Numbered from the stretch's first letter, positions 17,146-26,204 are shown. The stretch is 64,000 nt of DNA from Hymenobacter negativus (GCF_016056375.1 NZ_JAEDAE010000007.1:1-64000); one strand, 5' to 3'. The notes: a model not told the origin generated them from the sequence alone. Program-made: numbers and translations.

Positions 17146-17754
17146 CTACCGCCGCCGGCCGTCGCCCACGAATTTCATGCGGTAATCGTGCCGCACGTCG
17201 CCTTTGCTGATGCGGGCCAGCTTGCCCTTCAGCAGCTGCTTCTTGAAACCTGACAGCTTATCGGTGAATAAGATACCTTCCAAGTGGTCGTACTCGTGCT
17301 GAATGACGCGGGCCGCCATGCCCGAGAAGGCTTCCTCGTGCACCTGGCGGTTTTCATCCTCGTAGCGCAGCACGATGTCGGCGTGGCGCGTCACCAGCTC
17401 CCGCACGCCGGGAATGCTCAGACAACCTTCCTCGAAGCCCCATTCCTCGCCGGTTTCGCTCACCATCTGCGGGTTGATGAAGGCGCGCTTCACGGTTGGC
17501 TCAGGCACTTCGCCCTCTTCCAGCTCGGCCAGGTCTTCCTCGTCCAGCTCCACCATCGGGCCCGAATCCATCACGAACAGGCGCACGGCTTTGCCTATCT
17601 GGGGCGCTGCCAGGCCCACGCCATTGGCCGAATACATGGTTTCATACATGTCGGCAATCAACTGCTTGAGCTCGGCGGCAGGCAGGTCGGCGGGAATATT
17701 TTTGGCTTTGGTCTTGAGGACGGGGTCGCCGATGGCAACAATGGAGTAAATCAT
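17146..17754 (-). CDS. def: Peptide deformylase
   Basis: A 202-residue enzyme that removes the N-formyl group from nascent proteins. All three family motifs are present: GVGLAAPQIG (motif 1), EEGCLSIPG (motif 2, metal-ligand Cys) and QHEYDHLEG (motif 3, two metal-ligand His and catalytic Glu). Between motifs 1 and 2 is an acidic insert, LDEEDLAELEEGEVPEP, that makes this segment longer than in E. coli Def. It lies downstream of ruvX on the same strand, separated by an AT-rich repeat region, a common pairing in Bacteroidota. Confidence 0.97.
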   Translation of the reverse strand: MIYSIVAIGDPVLKTKAKNIPADLPAAELKQLIADMYETMYSANGVGLAAPQIGKAVRLFVMDSGPMVELDEEDLAELEEGEVPEPTVKRAFINPQMVSETGEEWGFEEGCLSIPGVRELVTRHADIVLRYEDENRQVHEEAFSGMAARVIQHEYDHLEGILFTDKLSGFKKQLLKGKLARISKGDVRHDYRMKFVGDGRRR

Positions 17755-17760
17755 TTTTTT

Positions 17761-17833
17761 AATGGTTAATGATTAGCGGTCAATGGTTAATGAAAACTCT
17801 GTCTTGGTGATTAATCATTCATCATTAACCATT
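17761..17833. repeat. AT-rich inverted repeat between ruvX and def
   Basis: Arms 17761-17773 and 17821-17833 (AATGGTTAATGAT and complement) are perfect, and the word TCAATGGTTAATGA/TCATTAACCATT recurs inside, so several alternative hairpins can form just upstream of the def start codon. Confidence 0.7.
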
Positions 17834-17843
17834 AATCATTGAT

Positions 17844-18269
17844 TCAGACTTCCCGCATGAGCGGCGATTCGAGGAATGATTGCAGAATTAGGGTGGCACT
17901 GATGCGGTCCACGGTGGCCTTGTCGCGCCGGGCCTTCTGGCCAAGGCCGCCGGCCAGCATGGTGGCGTGGGCCATGCGCGAGGTAAACCGCTCGTCGAGC
18001 TCGTGAATGGGCAGCTCGGGCAACTCGCGGCGCAGCGTGCGCAGCAGGCCCACCACGGCACTGGTCACGTCGGTGGGCTCGTTGAGCAGCGTGCGCGGCA
18101 TGCCCACCACCACGGCCCGCAGGGGCTCACGCTGGTGGTAGGCCTTTACGTAGGCCAGCAAATCCTTGCTGTGGACGGTTTCCAGCGGCGAGGCAATCAG
18201 GCACAGCGGGTCGGTCACGGCCAGGCCCACGCGCTTATTTCCGTAGTCGATGGCAAGGATGCGACCCAT
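17844..18269 (-). CDS. ruvX: Putative Holliday junction resolvase RuvX (YqgF)
   Basis: A 141-residue protein with the RNase H-like YqgF fold: ILAIDYGNKRVGLAVTDP (first catalytic Asp), VVGMPRTLLNEPTD, then LDERFTSRMA and DKATVDRISATLILQSFLE. The length is that of the family. The ATG at 18269 is certain from the family start (MGRILAIDYG); the frame stays open far upstream but that stretch is AT-rich intergenic DNA. RuvX/YqgF has been linked to junction resolution and to pre-16S rRNA end processing. It is followed by def. Confidence 0.95.
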   Translation of the reverse strand: MGRILAIDYGNKRVGLAVTDPLCLIASPLETVHSKDLLAYVKAYHQREPLRAVVVGMPRTLLNEPTDVTSAVVGLLRTLRRELPELPIHELDERFTSRMAHATMLAGGLGQKARRDKATVDRISATLILQSFLESPLMREV

Positions 18270-18699
18270 GTGGTGGCGGGGTAAAACGAAGAAATTGAAA
18301 AGAGCCAGCCTTGCGGCCGGGTGCAAAGATACGGCGGGCCGAAAGCTCCCAATCCGCCGGGCAACCCCGGCCGTACTTGTTCCGAGTTTGGACCGTATCT
18401 GCGCCCGATTTGGAAAAAGACTTATCCAACGGGCAAAGGGCCAGGTTGGTCGAAGAGCAGGCGCAAGCTTATGGGTATAGTCATAGTTTTGATTCGTGGC
18501 AAAGGAATGTATTAAGAACTGGCGAATTGTAATTTGCCAGTAAAAACCCCGATTATTTGCCCTTTTATTGTAAATTATTGCATTGATTGAAGAAATAAAG
18601 AAATGGCTACTTTTCTGCGTTTGTAACTGGGAAAATTTCAATAATTTTGAATCCTATTTACTATTATTCTATTGATTATTACCTCTACACTAACAGCTT
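18270..18699. other. Intergenic region, 430 bp, divergent
   Basis: AT-rich DNA between ruvX (-) and the S41 protease (+). The protease promoter is at 18620-18649. I see no RNA gene or small gene here; the part next to ruvX should carry its promoter. Confidence 0.55.
18620..18649 (+). promoter_or_regulatory. Bacteroidota-type promoter of the S41 protease
   Basis: TTTG at 18620-18623, an 18-nt spacer, and TAATTTTG at 18642-18649, matching the -33/-7 consensus TTTG/TAnnTTTG of the housekeeping sigma factor of this phylum. Transcription should begin near 18656, about 45 nt before the start codon. Confidence 0.7.
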
Positions 18700-20373
18700 A
18701 TGCCCACTTCTACCCCTGCTAACCGGGCAACTGGTGTGCCCGCCGGCTCGCGGCGGCGCGGCTGGCTGCGGCAAAGCTTATTACTGGTGCTGGCCATGGG
18801 CTGCGGCGTGTTGGTGGCCAATAATCCCTTCCGGCCTTCGTCGGAAAACCCCGATGCTACGGCCCGGGGTTACCTGCGCTTCAAGGAAATCCTGAGCTAC
18901 GTGGACCGCGACTACGCCGACTCGGTGGATACCGAAGGCCTGGCCGACTACGCCGTGACCCAGATGCTGGAAAAACTGGACCCGCACTCGGTCTACATCC
19001 CGGCCCGCGACCGCGAAAAAACCGACTCCTTTCTGCAAAGCGACTACGACGGCATCGGCGTCGAATTCAACACCTTCCGCGATACCGTGACGGTGGTAGC
19101 CCCATTAAGCGGCGGCCCGGCCGAGCAAGCCGGCGTACAGCCCGGCGACCAGATTCTGAGCATTGCTGGCAAGCGCGTTTCGGGCGCGCACCTCACGTCC
19201 GGGCAACTTTCGCAGCTGCTGCGCGGCCCCCGGGGCAGCAGCGTGGCCATCGAACTGCGCCGCCGGCATCAGGGCCAGCCCCTGCGCCTGAGCATTGCCC
19301 GCAGCCGCATTCCGAATAGCTCCATTGATGCCGCGTACCTGGTTGACGACCAGACTGGTTATATCAAAGTAAGCCGCTTTGCTTCGAATACTTACGATGA
19401 GTTTAAGGCGGCCCTGGCCGACCTGCGCCGGCAGGGCCTTAGCCGCCTGGTGCTGGACCTGCGCGGCAACCCCGGCGGCTACCTCGACCGTGCCACGCGC
19501 CTGGCCGACGAGTTCATTGCCGGCTCGCGCAAAATCGTGTACACCGACGGCAAAGGCGACCAATACGACTCGCAGACCTACGCCAAAGTAGCCGGCGAAT
19601 TTGAGGAAGGCTCCCTGGTGGTGCTCGTGGACGAGGGCAGTGCCTCGGCGGCCGAAGTGGTGGCCGGTGCCCTGCAGGACCACGACCGCGCCACGCTGGT
19701 GGGCCGCCGCACTTTCGGAAAAGGCCTTGTGCAGCAGCCAATTGCCCTGAGCGACGGCGGCGAGCTGCGCCTCACCATTGCCCGCTACTACACGCCCGCC
19801 GGCCGTTCCATCCAGAAGCCCTACGGCGCCAGCTACGCCGAATACAGCGCTGAGCTGAGCGGCCGCTCGGCCCGCGGCGAGCTGCAATCGGCCGATAGCA
19901 TTCATTTTTCCAAAGCCCTGCAGTTCCGTACCGACCACGGCCGCACCGTGTACGGCGGCGGCGGCATCATGCCCGATGTGTTCGTGCCGCGCGATTCCGT
20001 GGCCCATTCCTTGTACTTCACCCGCCTGCTGAGCCACGGCGTGGCCCGCGCCTTCGCCCTGAACTTCTACCAGAGCCACAAGGCGGAGCTGGAAGGACTG
20101 CGCTTCGAGCAGTTCAACGCCACCTTCCGCATCTCGGATGCGCAGCTGGCCAGCCTGACCGCCCAGGCCGCCCAGGATGGCGTGGCGGCCGACGCGGCCA
20201 GCGTGCGCCGTTGCGGGCCGCTGTTGCGCAACCAGCTAAAGGCCTACATCGCCCGCAGCGCCTATGGCAACGTGGCCTACTACACCGTACTGCGCGAGCA
20301 GGATGCCGAACTGCAGCGCGCCCTGCACGTGGTGAGCGACAACACCGCGCAGCTGGCGCTGCTGGGGAAGTAG
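18700..20373 (+). CDS. S41-family C-terminal processing peptidase
   Basis: A 557-residue envelope protease. One N-terminal membrane segment (SLLLVLAMGCGVLVANNPF), then a regulatory region, a PDZ domain (about residues 105-190, including VVAPLSGGPAEQAGVQPGDQ) and the S41 catalytic core: DLRGNPGG, the Ser in DEGSASAAEVVAGAL and the Lys in GRRTFGKGLVQQ. The C-terminal 150 residues are an extension of the kind seen in Bacteroidota members. It cuts periplasmic or membrane-protein C-termini. It has its own promoter at 18620 and is divergent from ruvX. Confidence 0.93.
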   Translation: MPTSTPANRATGVPAGSRRRGWLRQSLLLVLAMGCGVLVANNPFRPSSENPDATARGYLRFKEILSYVDRDYADSVDTEGLADYAVTQMLEKLDPHSVYIPARDREKTDSFLQSDYDGIGVEFNTFRDTVTVVAPLSGGPAEQAGVQPGDQILSIAGKRVSGAHLTSGQLSQLLRGPRGSSVAIELRRRHQGQPLRLSIARSRIPNSSIDAAYLVDDQTGYIKVSRFASNTYDEFKAALADLRRQGLSRLVLDLRGNPGGYLDRATRLADEFIAGSRKIVYTDGKGDQYDSQTYAKVAGEFEEGSLVVLVDEGSASAAEVVAGALQDHDRATLVGRRTFGKGLVQQPIALSDGGELRLTIARYYTPAGRSIQKPYGASYAEYSAELSGRSARGELQSADSIHFSKALQFRTDHGRTVYGGGGIMPDVFVPRDSVAHSLYFTRLLSHGVARAFALNFYQSHKAELEGLRFEQFNATFRISDAQLASLTAQAAQDGVAADAASVRRCGPLLRNQLKAYIARSAYGNVAYYTVLREQDAELQRALHVVSDNTAQLALLGK

Positions 20374-20520
20374 GAAGTGGGGAAACGGAATAGGAAATAG
20401 GAGAGCAGAAAAGGGAAGTTGCGTAATAGCTTCCCGCCTGACGTTGTGCTCGGCAGCTTCTCCCTTATTCCCTATCCCCTTACTCCGTACCTTCACGGCT
20501 CCAATCCCACCCCCTTCGTT

Positions 20521-21726
20521 ATGTCGCATTACCACCGCCTCGGCCAGATTCCGCGCAAGCGGCACACTCAGTTTCGCCAGCCCGATGGCTCCCTGTATTC
20601 GGAGCAGCTGGTGGGCACGCTTGGGTTTCACGGCGTGTCGTCGCTGCTCTACCACGTGCACCCACCCACCCAAATTAAGCACGTGGGCGCACCCAAGCCC
20701 TTCGCGCCAAAGCTGATTAAGGACCGGCCGCTCCAGCCCGAGCACCTGCGCACGCTGGCCCAGACCACCACCGGCGGCGACTACCTGGCCGCCCGCCAAA
20801 CGCTGCTCGGCAACGCCGATGTGACGATGAGCATCTGCAACCCCACGGACAAGCGGATGGACTATTACTACAAAAACGCCCAGGCCGACGAGGTGATTTT
20901 CGTGCACGAAGGCCGGGGCGAGCTGTGGAGCCAGATGGGCAAAGTGGCCTTCGAGCCCGGCGACTATGTGGTGGTGCCGCGCACCGTTATCCACCAATTG
21001 CACTTTGAGGAAGGCCCTGTGCGACTGATGATTATCGAATCGTTCAGCCCCGTAGAAACCGTGCGACGTTACCGCAACCACTTCGGCCAGCTGCTGGAGC
21101 ATTCGCCTTATTGCGAGCGCGACATGCGCCCGCCAAGCGAGCTCATCACCGAGGAATTTCCGGAAGGTGACTACGTGATACACACTAAGAAAGAAGGCAT
21201 GCTGCACGAGCTCACCTACGCGCACTCGCCGTTCGACGTAGTGGGCTGGGACGGCTATTTCTACCCCTACGCCTTCAGTATTCACGATTTTGAGCCAATA
21301 ACCGGCCGCCTGCACCAGCCCCCACCCGTGCACCAGACGTTTGAGGGGCACAACTACGTCATCTGCTCGTTCGTGCCGCGCCTGTTCGACTACCACCCGC
21401 TCAGCATTCCGGCGCCCTACAACCACTCCAACGTCGATTCCGACGAGGTGCTGTATTACGTGGCCGGCAATTTCATGTCGCGCAAGGGCGTTGACTTAGC
21501 GTCCTTTACCTGGCACCCCACCGGGCTGCCGCATGGCCCGCACCCCGGCACCGTGGAGGCCAGCATCGGCAAGAAGGAAACCCACGAGCTGGCCGTGATG
21601 CTCGACACCTTCCGCCCGCTCTACCTCACCGAAACGGCCCTGCAATACATCGACGCCCGCTACCCCATGAGTTGGAACCCCGGCTTCGTGCCCGACCCGC
21701 CCAAATCGGCGGATATGATGGACTAG
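20521..21726 (+). CDS. hmgA: Homogentisate 1,2-dioxygenase
   Basis: A 401-residue cupin-fold dioxygenase that opens the ring of homogentisate to maleylacetoacetate in tyrosine and phenylalanine breakdown, using Fe(II). The iron-ligand segment is PYNHSNVDSDEVLYY (His and Glu) followed by LPHGPHPG (His). N-terminal family features YHVHPPTQIK and NPTDKRMDYYYKNAQADEV are also present. The ATG at 20521 gives the family start; a longer frame to 20419 lies in repeat-like DNA. No other gene of this pathway is nearby, so it is a lone pathway member here. Ended by a strong terminator. Confidence 0.93.
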   Translation: MSHYHRLGQIPRKRHTQFRQPDGSLYSEQLVGTLGFHGVSSLLYHVHPPTQIKHVGAPKPFAPKLIKDRPLQPEHLRTLAQTTTGGDYLAARQTLLGNADVTMSICNPTDKRMDYYYKNAQADEVIFVHEGRGELWSQMGKVAFEPGDYVVVPRTVIHQLHFEEGPVRLMIIESFSPVETVRRYRNHFGQLLEHSPYCERDMRPPSELITEEFPEGDYVIHTKKEGMLHELTYAHSPFDVVGWDGYFYPYAFSIHDFEPITGRLHQPPPVHQTFEGHNYVICSFVPRLFDYHPLSIPAPYNHSNVDSDEVLYYVAGNFMSRKGVDLASFTWHPTGLPHGPHPGTVEASIGKKETHELAVMLDTFRPLYLTETALQYIDARYPMSWNPGFVPDPPKSADMMD

Positions 21727-21734
21727 TGAGTAAT

Positions 21735-21769
21735 AAAAAGGCCCTTATGCTGAGCATGAGGGCCTTTTT
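21735..21769 (+). terminator. Rho-independent terminator after hmgA
   Basis: A 17-bp stem (arms 21735-21751 and 21753-21769, one G-T pair) with A-run and T-run flanks. It starts 8 nt after the hmgA stop and can also serve the convergent gene. Confidence 0.9.
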
Positions 21770-21790
21770 ATTTTAGGCAAAACCGTTATC

Positions 21791-22522
21791 CTACTTCACC
21801 ACCGCCACGCGGTTGTAGTGGTCAATCATACGAGCCACGTCGGCGGGCTGGTCGTATTGCAGGTGCTGGGCGTTGGCGAAGGTGCTGATTTCGTTGTCGC
21901 GCTTCCCAAACAGGCGCAGCACATCGGCCTGGTTGAGGGTGATGGGGTGCAGGGGTTCCGTGGGCTCGTTGCCGACGCCGACCAGCAACAGGGGCGCCAT
22001 GGAAAGGCGGCCGGCTACGGCATCGGCCCCCGATGAATAGAGGCGGGCCAGCAGCAGCGGGCCCGCATCCACGGCCGTGAGCACTTCCACGAATTCGCGG
22101 CGGGTGCCGGCGCTGCCTTCCTTCACCAGGCGGGGGCGGAAGCGGCGCAGGGCATCGGCCCCGGTGCCGCCCATCTCGCCGATGTCGAAGCCGCGTAGGC
22201 TGCCCACAGGCCACAGGTGCGTCGAATCGGTGTTGATGGAATCCTGGGCTTCGAGCAGGCGCATGCCGGCGTGGAAGCGCAGGCCCGGCACGGGCCGGTA
22301 GCGCCCGTCGAAGGTGCGCAGAGCCCCCGGCTGGAAGGCGCCATCGCCGAGGAAGCCGGTGGCCTGAGTTTTGAGGCCGGCCCGCAGGGTGGCGGCGGTG
22401 GGGTTGCGGTTGCTTTGGGCGTAAATAGTGCGGGCTTCAGCTTGTTCCTTTGCGGCCTGGGCATTGGCCTGCTGTGCGCCGGCAAGCAAAAAAATGGCAG
22501 ATAAGTAGAGGTGGGGTCTCAC
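21791..22522 (-). CDS. Exported protein of unknown function, paralogue A
   Basis: A 243-residue exported protein not assigned to a known family. A GTG start at 22522 gives a signal peptide ending QQANAQ; another GTG at 22531 is possible, while the ATG at 22621 would add a non-signal leader. It shares a pattern with the next gene: MRLLEAQDS, a THLWPVGSLRGF segment, FVEVLTAVD, an EPLHPITLN motif and a final VARMIDHYNRVAVVK. The two were probably made by tandem duplication. The predicted fold is mixed; no catalytic motif is visible. Confidence 0.72.
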   Translation of the reverse strand: MRPHLYLSAIFLLAGAQQANAQAAKEQAEARTIYAQSNRNPTAATLRAGLKTQATGFLGDGAFQPGALRTFDGRYRPVPGLRFHAGMRLLEAQDSINTDSTHLWPVGSLRGFDIGEMGGTGADALRRFRPRLVKEGSAGTRREFVEVLTAVDAGPLLLARLYSSGADAVAGRLSMAPLLLVGVGNEPTEPLHPITLNQADVLRLFGKRDNEISTFANAQHLQYDQPADVARMIDHYNRVAVVK

Positions 22523-22641
22523 TAAAGGCACTAAAAAATGGTGAATGGAACAGGGGGCGTCAAAAATACGATAATTAGGCGGTTGCGCACCAATCAGACC
22601 CGTTTTCAAGCACCGTGCCATCCTTGGGGACTCCCTTCTGA

Positions 22642-23394
22642 TTAAGGCTTCTTAAATGATACCTGGTTATAGTATTCCACCATGCGCAGCACCTGGCCCA
22701 GGTCAGTATAGCTTAACCCTTGATTGGCGGCCCAGGCAGTTATTTCGGGAGCCCGCGAGCCAAATAGCTCGCTCACGCTCTTTCGGTTGAGGGATATTGC
22801 CCGCAGGGGTTCTTTGGGCACCAGGTCGGTGCCGGCCAGTACCGTCTGGCCGATTTCGGTGCTTTCTGCCTTGGTTTCGGTGCGCAGAATGGGGTCGAGC
22901 TGGGCATCCAGGTGGCGGTAGATGTGCTGCACGGCCAGGACCAGGGGGCTGTTGTCGGACTGCGTCAGCACTTCTACAAAGTCGAGCTTGGTGCTGCCAT
23001 TGCGTACCAGCTTGCTGCGGAAATGCCGCATATCGCTGCCCTTGCCCAGGTAGAAGCCGTCGAGGCTGCCGGGCGGCCACACGTGGCTGCCGGTCGAGTC
23101 GCGCACTTCCAGCAGGCGCAGGGCCACGTTGTATTTCATCGCCGGTACCCGCACGCGGCGCTTGTCGAGCAATACCAAAGTGCCGGGCAATTCCACCCGC
23201 TCCAGGTAGGCTTCGGGGGCATTCACCAGGTCTTTGCGCATCCGGGCCAGGGCTTCGGGCGAGTTGGCGCGCTGGTAGAGGTCCATGCCGAGTTCGGCGA
23301 GGTCGCGCGAGGACTGCATCTGCGCTCGGGCAGATGCGGACAGCAGCAGGCCGGCCAGTAACAGGCCGGTCCCAAGTTTTTGGGCAGTAGTCAT
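22642..23394 (-). CDS. Exported protein of unknown function, paralogue B
   Basis: A 250-residue exported protein, start ATG at 23394 with signal peptide MTTAQKLGTGLLLAGLLLSA ending ARAQ. Shared features with paralogue A: LRLLEVRDS, SHVWPPGSLDGFYLG, DFVEVLTQSDNSPLVLA, KEPLRAISLN and VLRMVEYYNQVSF. Identity between the two looks moderate and is highest in the middle and at the end. No enzyme motif seen. It may share a transcript with paralogue A, which lies downstream; the 119-nt gap between them contains no obvious terminator. Confidence 0.75.
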   Translation of the reverse strand: MTTAQKLGTGLLLAGLLLSASARAQMQSSRDLAELGMDLYQRANSPEALARMRKDLVNAPEAYLERVELPGTLVLLDKRRVRVPAMKYNVALRLLEVRDSTGSHVWPPGSLDGFYLGKGSDMRHFRSKLVRNGSTKLDFVEVLTQSDNSPLVLAVQHIYRHLDAQLDPILRTETKAESTEIGQTVLAGTDLVPKEPLRAISLNRKSVSELFGSRAPEITAWAANQGLSYTDLGQVLRMVEYYNQVSFKKP

Positions 23395-23440
23395 GTAGAT
23401 GAGCAATGGAAAGGTGACCAACGGGCAGGCCCCGTTGTGT

Positions 23441-25003
23441 TTAGCGGTTGCGGCCGTACTGCTCGTGGCTGCTCACCCAGTCGGAGCTCGAAATGGCCGC
23501 ACCCAGGCTGAGCTCGCCGGCCAGCACCACGCCGGCCACAATTTCGGCAAACTTGCGCACCGTGCCCCGACCCACGCAGCCCAGCATTTGCAGGCACTCG
23601 TTTTGGGTGGCCAGGCCGGTGCCACCGCCGTGCGTGGCCACAATCAGGCTCGGAATGGTGATGCTGATGTACAAATCCCCGTCCTTGTTCACTTCCGAAT
23701 ACAGGATACCGGCCGACGATTCGCTCACGTTGGCCACGTCCTGCCCCGTGGCAATGAACATGGCCGTAATGCCGTTGGCCGAGTGCGCGCCGTTGTTATT
23801 GGCCCCCGAAATGAATGCGCCCACGTTGCTCACCTGCCCGTGGTAGGCCAGCTGCTCGGGCGTTACGCGCATGCGCTGCATCAGAATGTCGCGCTTTATC
23901 ACGGCTTCGGCCACCACGCGCTTGCCCCGGGTCCGCATCACGTTGATTTGAGAGGCTTTTTTGTCGGTGGCAAAGTTCGATTCGAGGTAGAAGTGCTCAA
24001 TTTTCGCGCCCTTGTAGTTCTCCAGAATCCAGGAGCAGGCGGCGAAGGTGGCGCGGCCCACCATGTTCTGCCCGGCCGCGTCGCCGGTGCTGAAATTGAA
24101 GCGCAGGTAGGCGAATTTATTGCTCAGGTAGGTATCGATGTACTGCAGCTTGGCCACGCTAGAGGTGCTTTCGGCTTGCGGCCGAATCTGGTCGATGCTT
24201 TCTTCCACCCACTTGCCAAAATCCCGCGCCCCGCGCGCATCATCAAACACAAACACCGGCGCCCGCTGCATGGCATCGCCAATGACGGTGCATTTCACGC
24301 CGCCGCACAGGTTCAGCACCTGAATGCCACGGTTGTAGCTGGCCACCAGCGTGCCCTCGGTGGTGGCCATCGGAATCAGGAAATCGCCCTGCGCGTGCTC
24401 GCCGTTCACAGTCAGCGGTCCGGCCAGGCCCACCGGAATCTGGGCCACGCCCATGAAATGCTCGCAGTTGCCCTGCAGCTGATGGGCATCAAAGGAGTAG
24501 TGCTTGAGGTGCTTAAATTCTTTCTCCGAAAACTGCTCGGCAAAGCGCTGACGGGCCGCAATGGCCGCCTCGGAGTAGTCGTCTTCCTCGGAGCGCGGAA
24601 TGCGGGGCTTGGAGTTGGCCACGCCCACAATGGCGTCTTCCACCTCTACGTGCAAATCGCCGAAGGCATCGGTCGAAAACCACATCTGCACCGGGTGCAT
24701 GCCTTCGGGCAGAGCCGGCATGTCCAGCATCACCGTGATAGCGCGGCCCACGGGCAGCTCCACGGCCTGTCCGTCGGCATCGATGGACGTGGCGGCGCGC
24801 TGCTCGCCGTTGCCCAAATCAACCCGGATTTTCTCGGCCGGCACCACCATCTCGCCCACCTGTACCTGCTTGAAACCGGTCACCTTCACGGTGTCGAGCC
24901 GGTTTTTGAGGCTGAAGGCCACGCCCGCGTTGTCGGGCAGGTTGTGCAGGCTGCCGCGGGTGTACAGCAGCTTGAGGAGCATGGGGCTGGGCGTGAAAAC
25001 CAT
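23441..25003 (-). CDS. Hydroxymethylglutaryl-CoA reductase with extra N-terminal domain
   Basis: A 520-residue enzyme that makes mevalonate from HMG-CoA for isoprenoid synthesis. The catalytic part (about residues 135-520) has the family motifs: PMATTEGTLVAS (catalytic Glu), ATDKKASQINV (Lys), FSTGDAAGQNMV (Asp, DAxG), THGGGTGLATQNE (NADPH/CoA loop) and a C-terminal SHEQYGRNR (His). Residues 8-125 form a separate beta-rich domain (LKLLYTRGSLHN ... HVEVEDAIVG) that canonical HMG-CoA reductases lack. The presence of this gene implies a mevalonate route. The start could also be the ATG at 24982. Confidence 0.9.
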   Translation of the reverse strand: MVFTPSPMLLKLLYTRGSLHNLPDNAGVAFSLKNRLDTVKVTGFKQVQVGEMVVPAEKIRVDLGNGEQRAATSIDADGQAVELPVGRAITVMLDMPALPEGMHPVQMWFSTDAFGDLHVEVEDAIVGVANSKPRIPRSEEDDYSEAAIAARQRFAEQFSEKEFKHLKHYSFDAHQLQGNCEHFMGVAQIPVGLAGPLTVNGEHAQGDFLIPMATTEGTLVASYNRGIQVLNLCGGVKCTVIGDAMQRAPVFVFDDARGARDFGKWVEESIDQIRPQAESTSSVAKLQYIDTYLSNKFAYLRFNFSTGDAAGQNMVGRATFAACSWILENYKGAKIEHFYLESNFATDKKASQINVMRTRGKRVVAEAVIKRDILMQRMRVTPEQLAYHGQVSNVGAFISGANNNGAHSANGITAMFIATGQDVANVSESSAGILYSEVNKDGDLYISITIPSLIVATHGGGTGLATQNECLQMLGCVGRGTVRKFAEIVAGVVLAGELSLGAAISSSDWVSSHEQYGRNR

Positions 25004-25079
25004 AGGGCGGGGAGGGTGGGGGTTAGCGTGGAAAGGTGAAGGTGGGGAATTTTGGCCGGAATGCGCAAGCAGGCCACGC

Positions 25080-25829
25080 TTATTTCAGCTTGAAGGTAAT
25101 TGGCAACGTCATTCCCACGGGTACAGGAAGTCCATTTTGCAAGCCAGGAGTAAATGGTGGTAGCCTTCGCACCACAAGCAGCACCGCTTCATCGAAACGT
25201 GGATTGAAAGTTTTAACAATTTTAGCGTCGCACACCTGGCCATCAATGCCCACAGTGAAAGAAACGAAAAGCCGGCCTTCCGTCGCCACGATTTTGCCAT
25301 TTTCTTGGGGCCATTTTATTCGCTGCTGGATGTAATCAATTACTTCACGATTGCTACCCCCATGCTGAAATATGGGCATTTGCTCGCCCACCATTCCAAA
25401 AGAAGGTAGCGGGTTCGTATCTGCAAATGTTGCCGAGTCGCGCTTCGTTGCGGCAAGCCGCTCCCGTTCGGGCTTGGCGGCTTGTTGCACATAGTCCATT
25501 GTAGTCCGCCGCACCTGCGCCAGGGCCTCGTGCGCCGTCAGGCCCTGGCCCACCACCAGCACCAGCGCCACCACAAACCACTTCAGGCGCCGCGTTAGCG
25601 TCGGCCGGGGCTGCAACACCTGCGCGGCCCAAAAGCGGCCGCACACTCGGCCATCGGGCGCGGTGGCGCGGGCGGCGGCCAGGTCGGCCACGGAGTTGGT
25701 TGAGTGGCTGAAATCCTGCACTACCCGCTGGCAACTGCTGCAAAAATGACCTTGCGCGTGAGCCCGAAATGCGTCGGGCTCAACGGCGCACGGCTGCAAA
25801 ACGGCTTGAAAAGTGGGCAGTAGCAGCAT
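25080..25829 (-). CDS. TonB-like energy transducer with Cys/His-rich N-terminus
   Basis: A 249-residue protein. The N-terminus (about residues 10-50) has C, H and a CSSC pair in HAQGHFCSSCQRVVQDFS, a zinc-ribbon-like cytoplasmic motif. A single membrane helix follows (WFVVALVLVVGQGLTAHEAL), then a periplasmic linker and a TonB C-terminal domain: VIDYIQQRIKWPQEN, GRLFVSFTVGIDGQV, FDEAVLLVVRRLPPFTPG and VPVGMTLPITFKLK. It should link the ExbB/ExbD motor to outer-membrane receptors. The ATG at 25829 is chosen because the longer frame adds a basic, low-complexity leader. Confidence 0.83.
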   Translation of the reverse strand: MLLLPTFQAVLQPCAVEPDAFRAHAQGHFCSSCQRVVQDFSHSTNSVADLAAARATAPDGRVCGRFWAAQVLQPRPTLTRRLKWFVVALVLVVGQGLTAHEALAQVRRTTMDYVQQAAKPERERLAATKRDSATFADTNPLPSFGMVGEQMPIFQHGGSNREVIDYIQQRIKWPQENGKIVATEGRLFVSFTVGIDGQVCDAKIVKTFNPRFDEAVLLVVRRLPPFTPGLQNGLPVPVGMTLPITFKLK

Positions 25830-26204
25830 GGAAGGCTGGAAAGAAGCGGGAAAAGATAGAAACTTTTGCGGTTGGCGCGGCTTCTGCAACGGCTGGGTTT
25901 GTTTTTTCTTGTGCGGTGGCACTCCGGTGCCGGTGGCCTGCTGCGGGAAGCAGCCTCAGAATACAGACTGACCATTAAAGCATTGCGCGGCGGTAGCCGT
26001 CAGTGTGGGCGCGCACTGTGGCGGTAGTTCACCTTCTGTTCACTTGCCAAACGCGTATTTGCCTTCCCGAAACTACCGTGCGGCGGCGCGGTTATAGCCG
26101 CCGTGCAACCGGGATGCTCCCGCCTAAAAACCGGCAGGGGCCACGCCGGACGTATTACCTTTGTGTGTCGCCCGGGAATACCCGGCGGCCGCCAATTTTC
26201 TGTT
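25830..26204. other. Intergenic region, 375 bp, divergent
   Basis: Between the TonB gene (-) and the PhyH gene (+). A TACCTTTG box at 26156-26163 is the probable -7 element for PhyH. Nothing else recognisable. Confidence 0.5.
26156..26163 (+). promoter_or_regulatory. Probable -7 promoter box of the PhyH gene
   Basis: TACCTTTG matches TAnnTTTG and lies 42 nt before the start codon. No TTTG is found at the expected distance upstream, so the -33 part is weak or absent. Confidence 0.5.

Noticed and set aside
23399..25039. A 546-codon open frame opposite HMG-CoA reductase
   Set aside because: Antisense shadow; the minus strand carries all catalytic motifs of HMG-CoA reductase.
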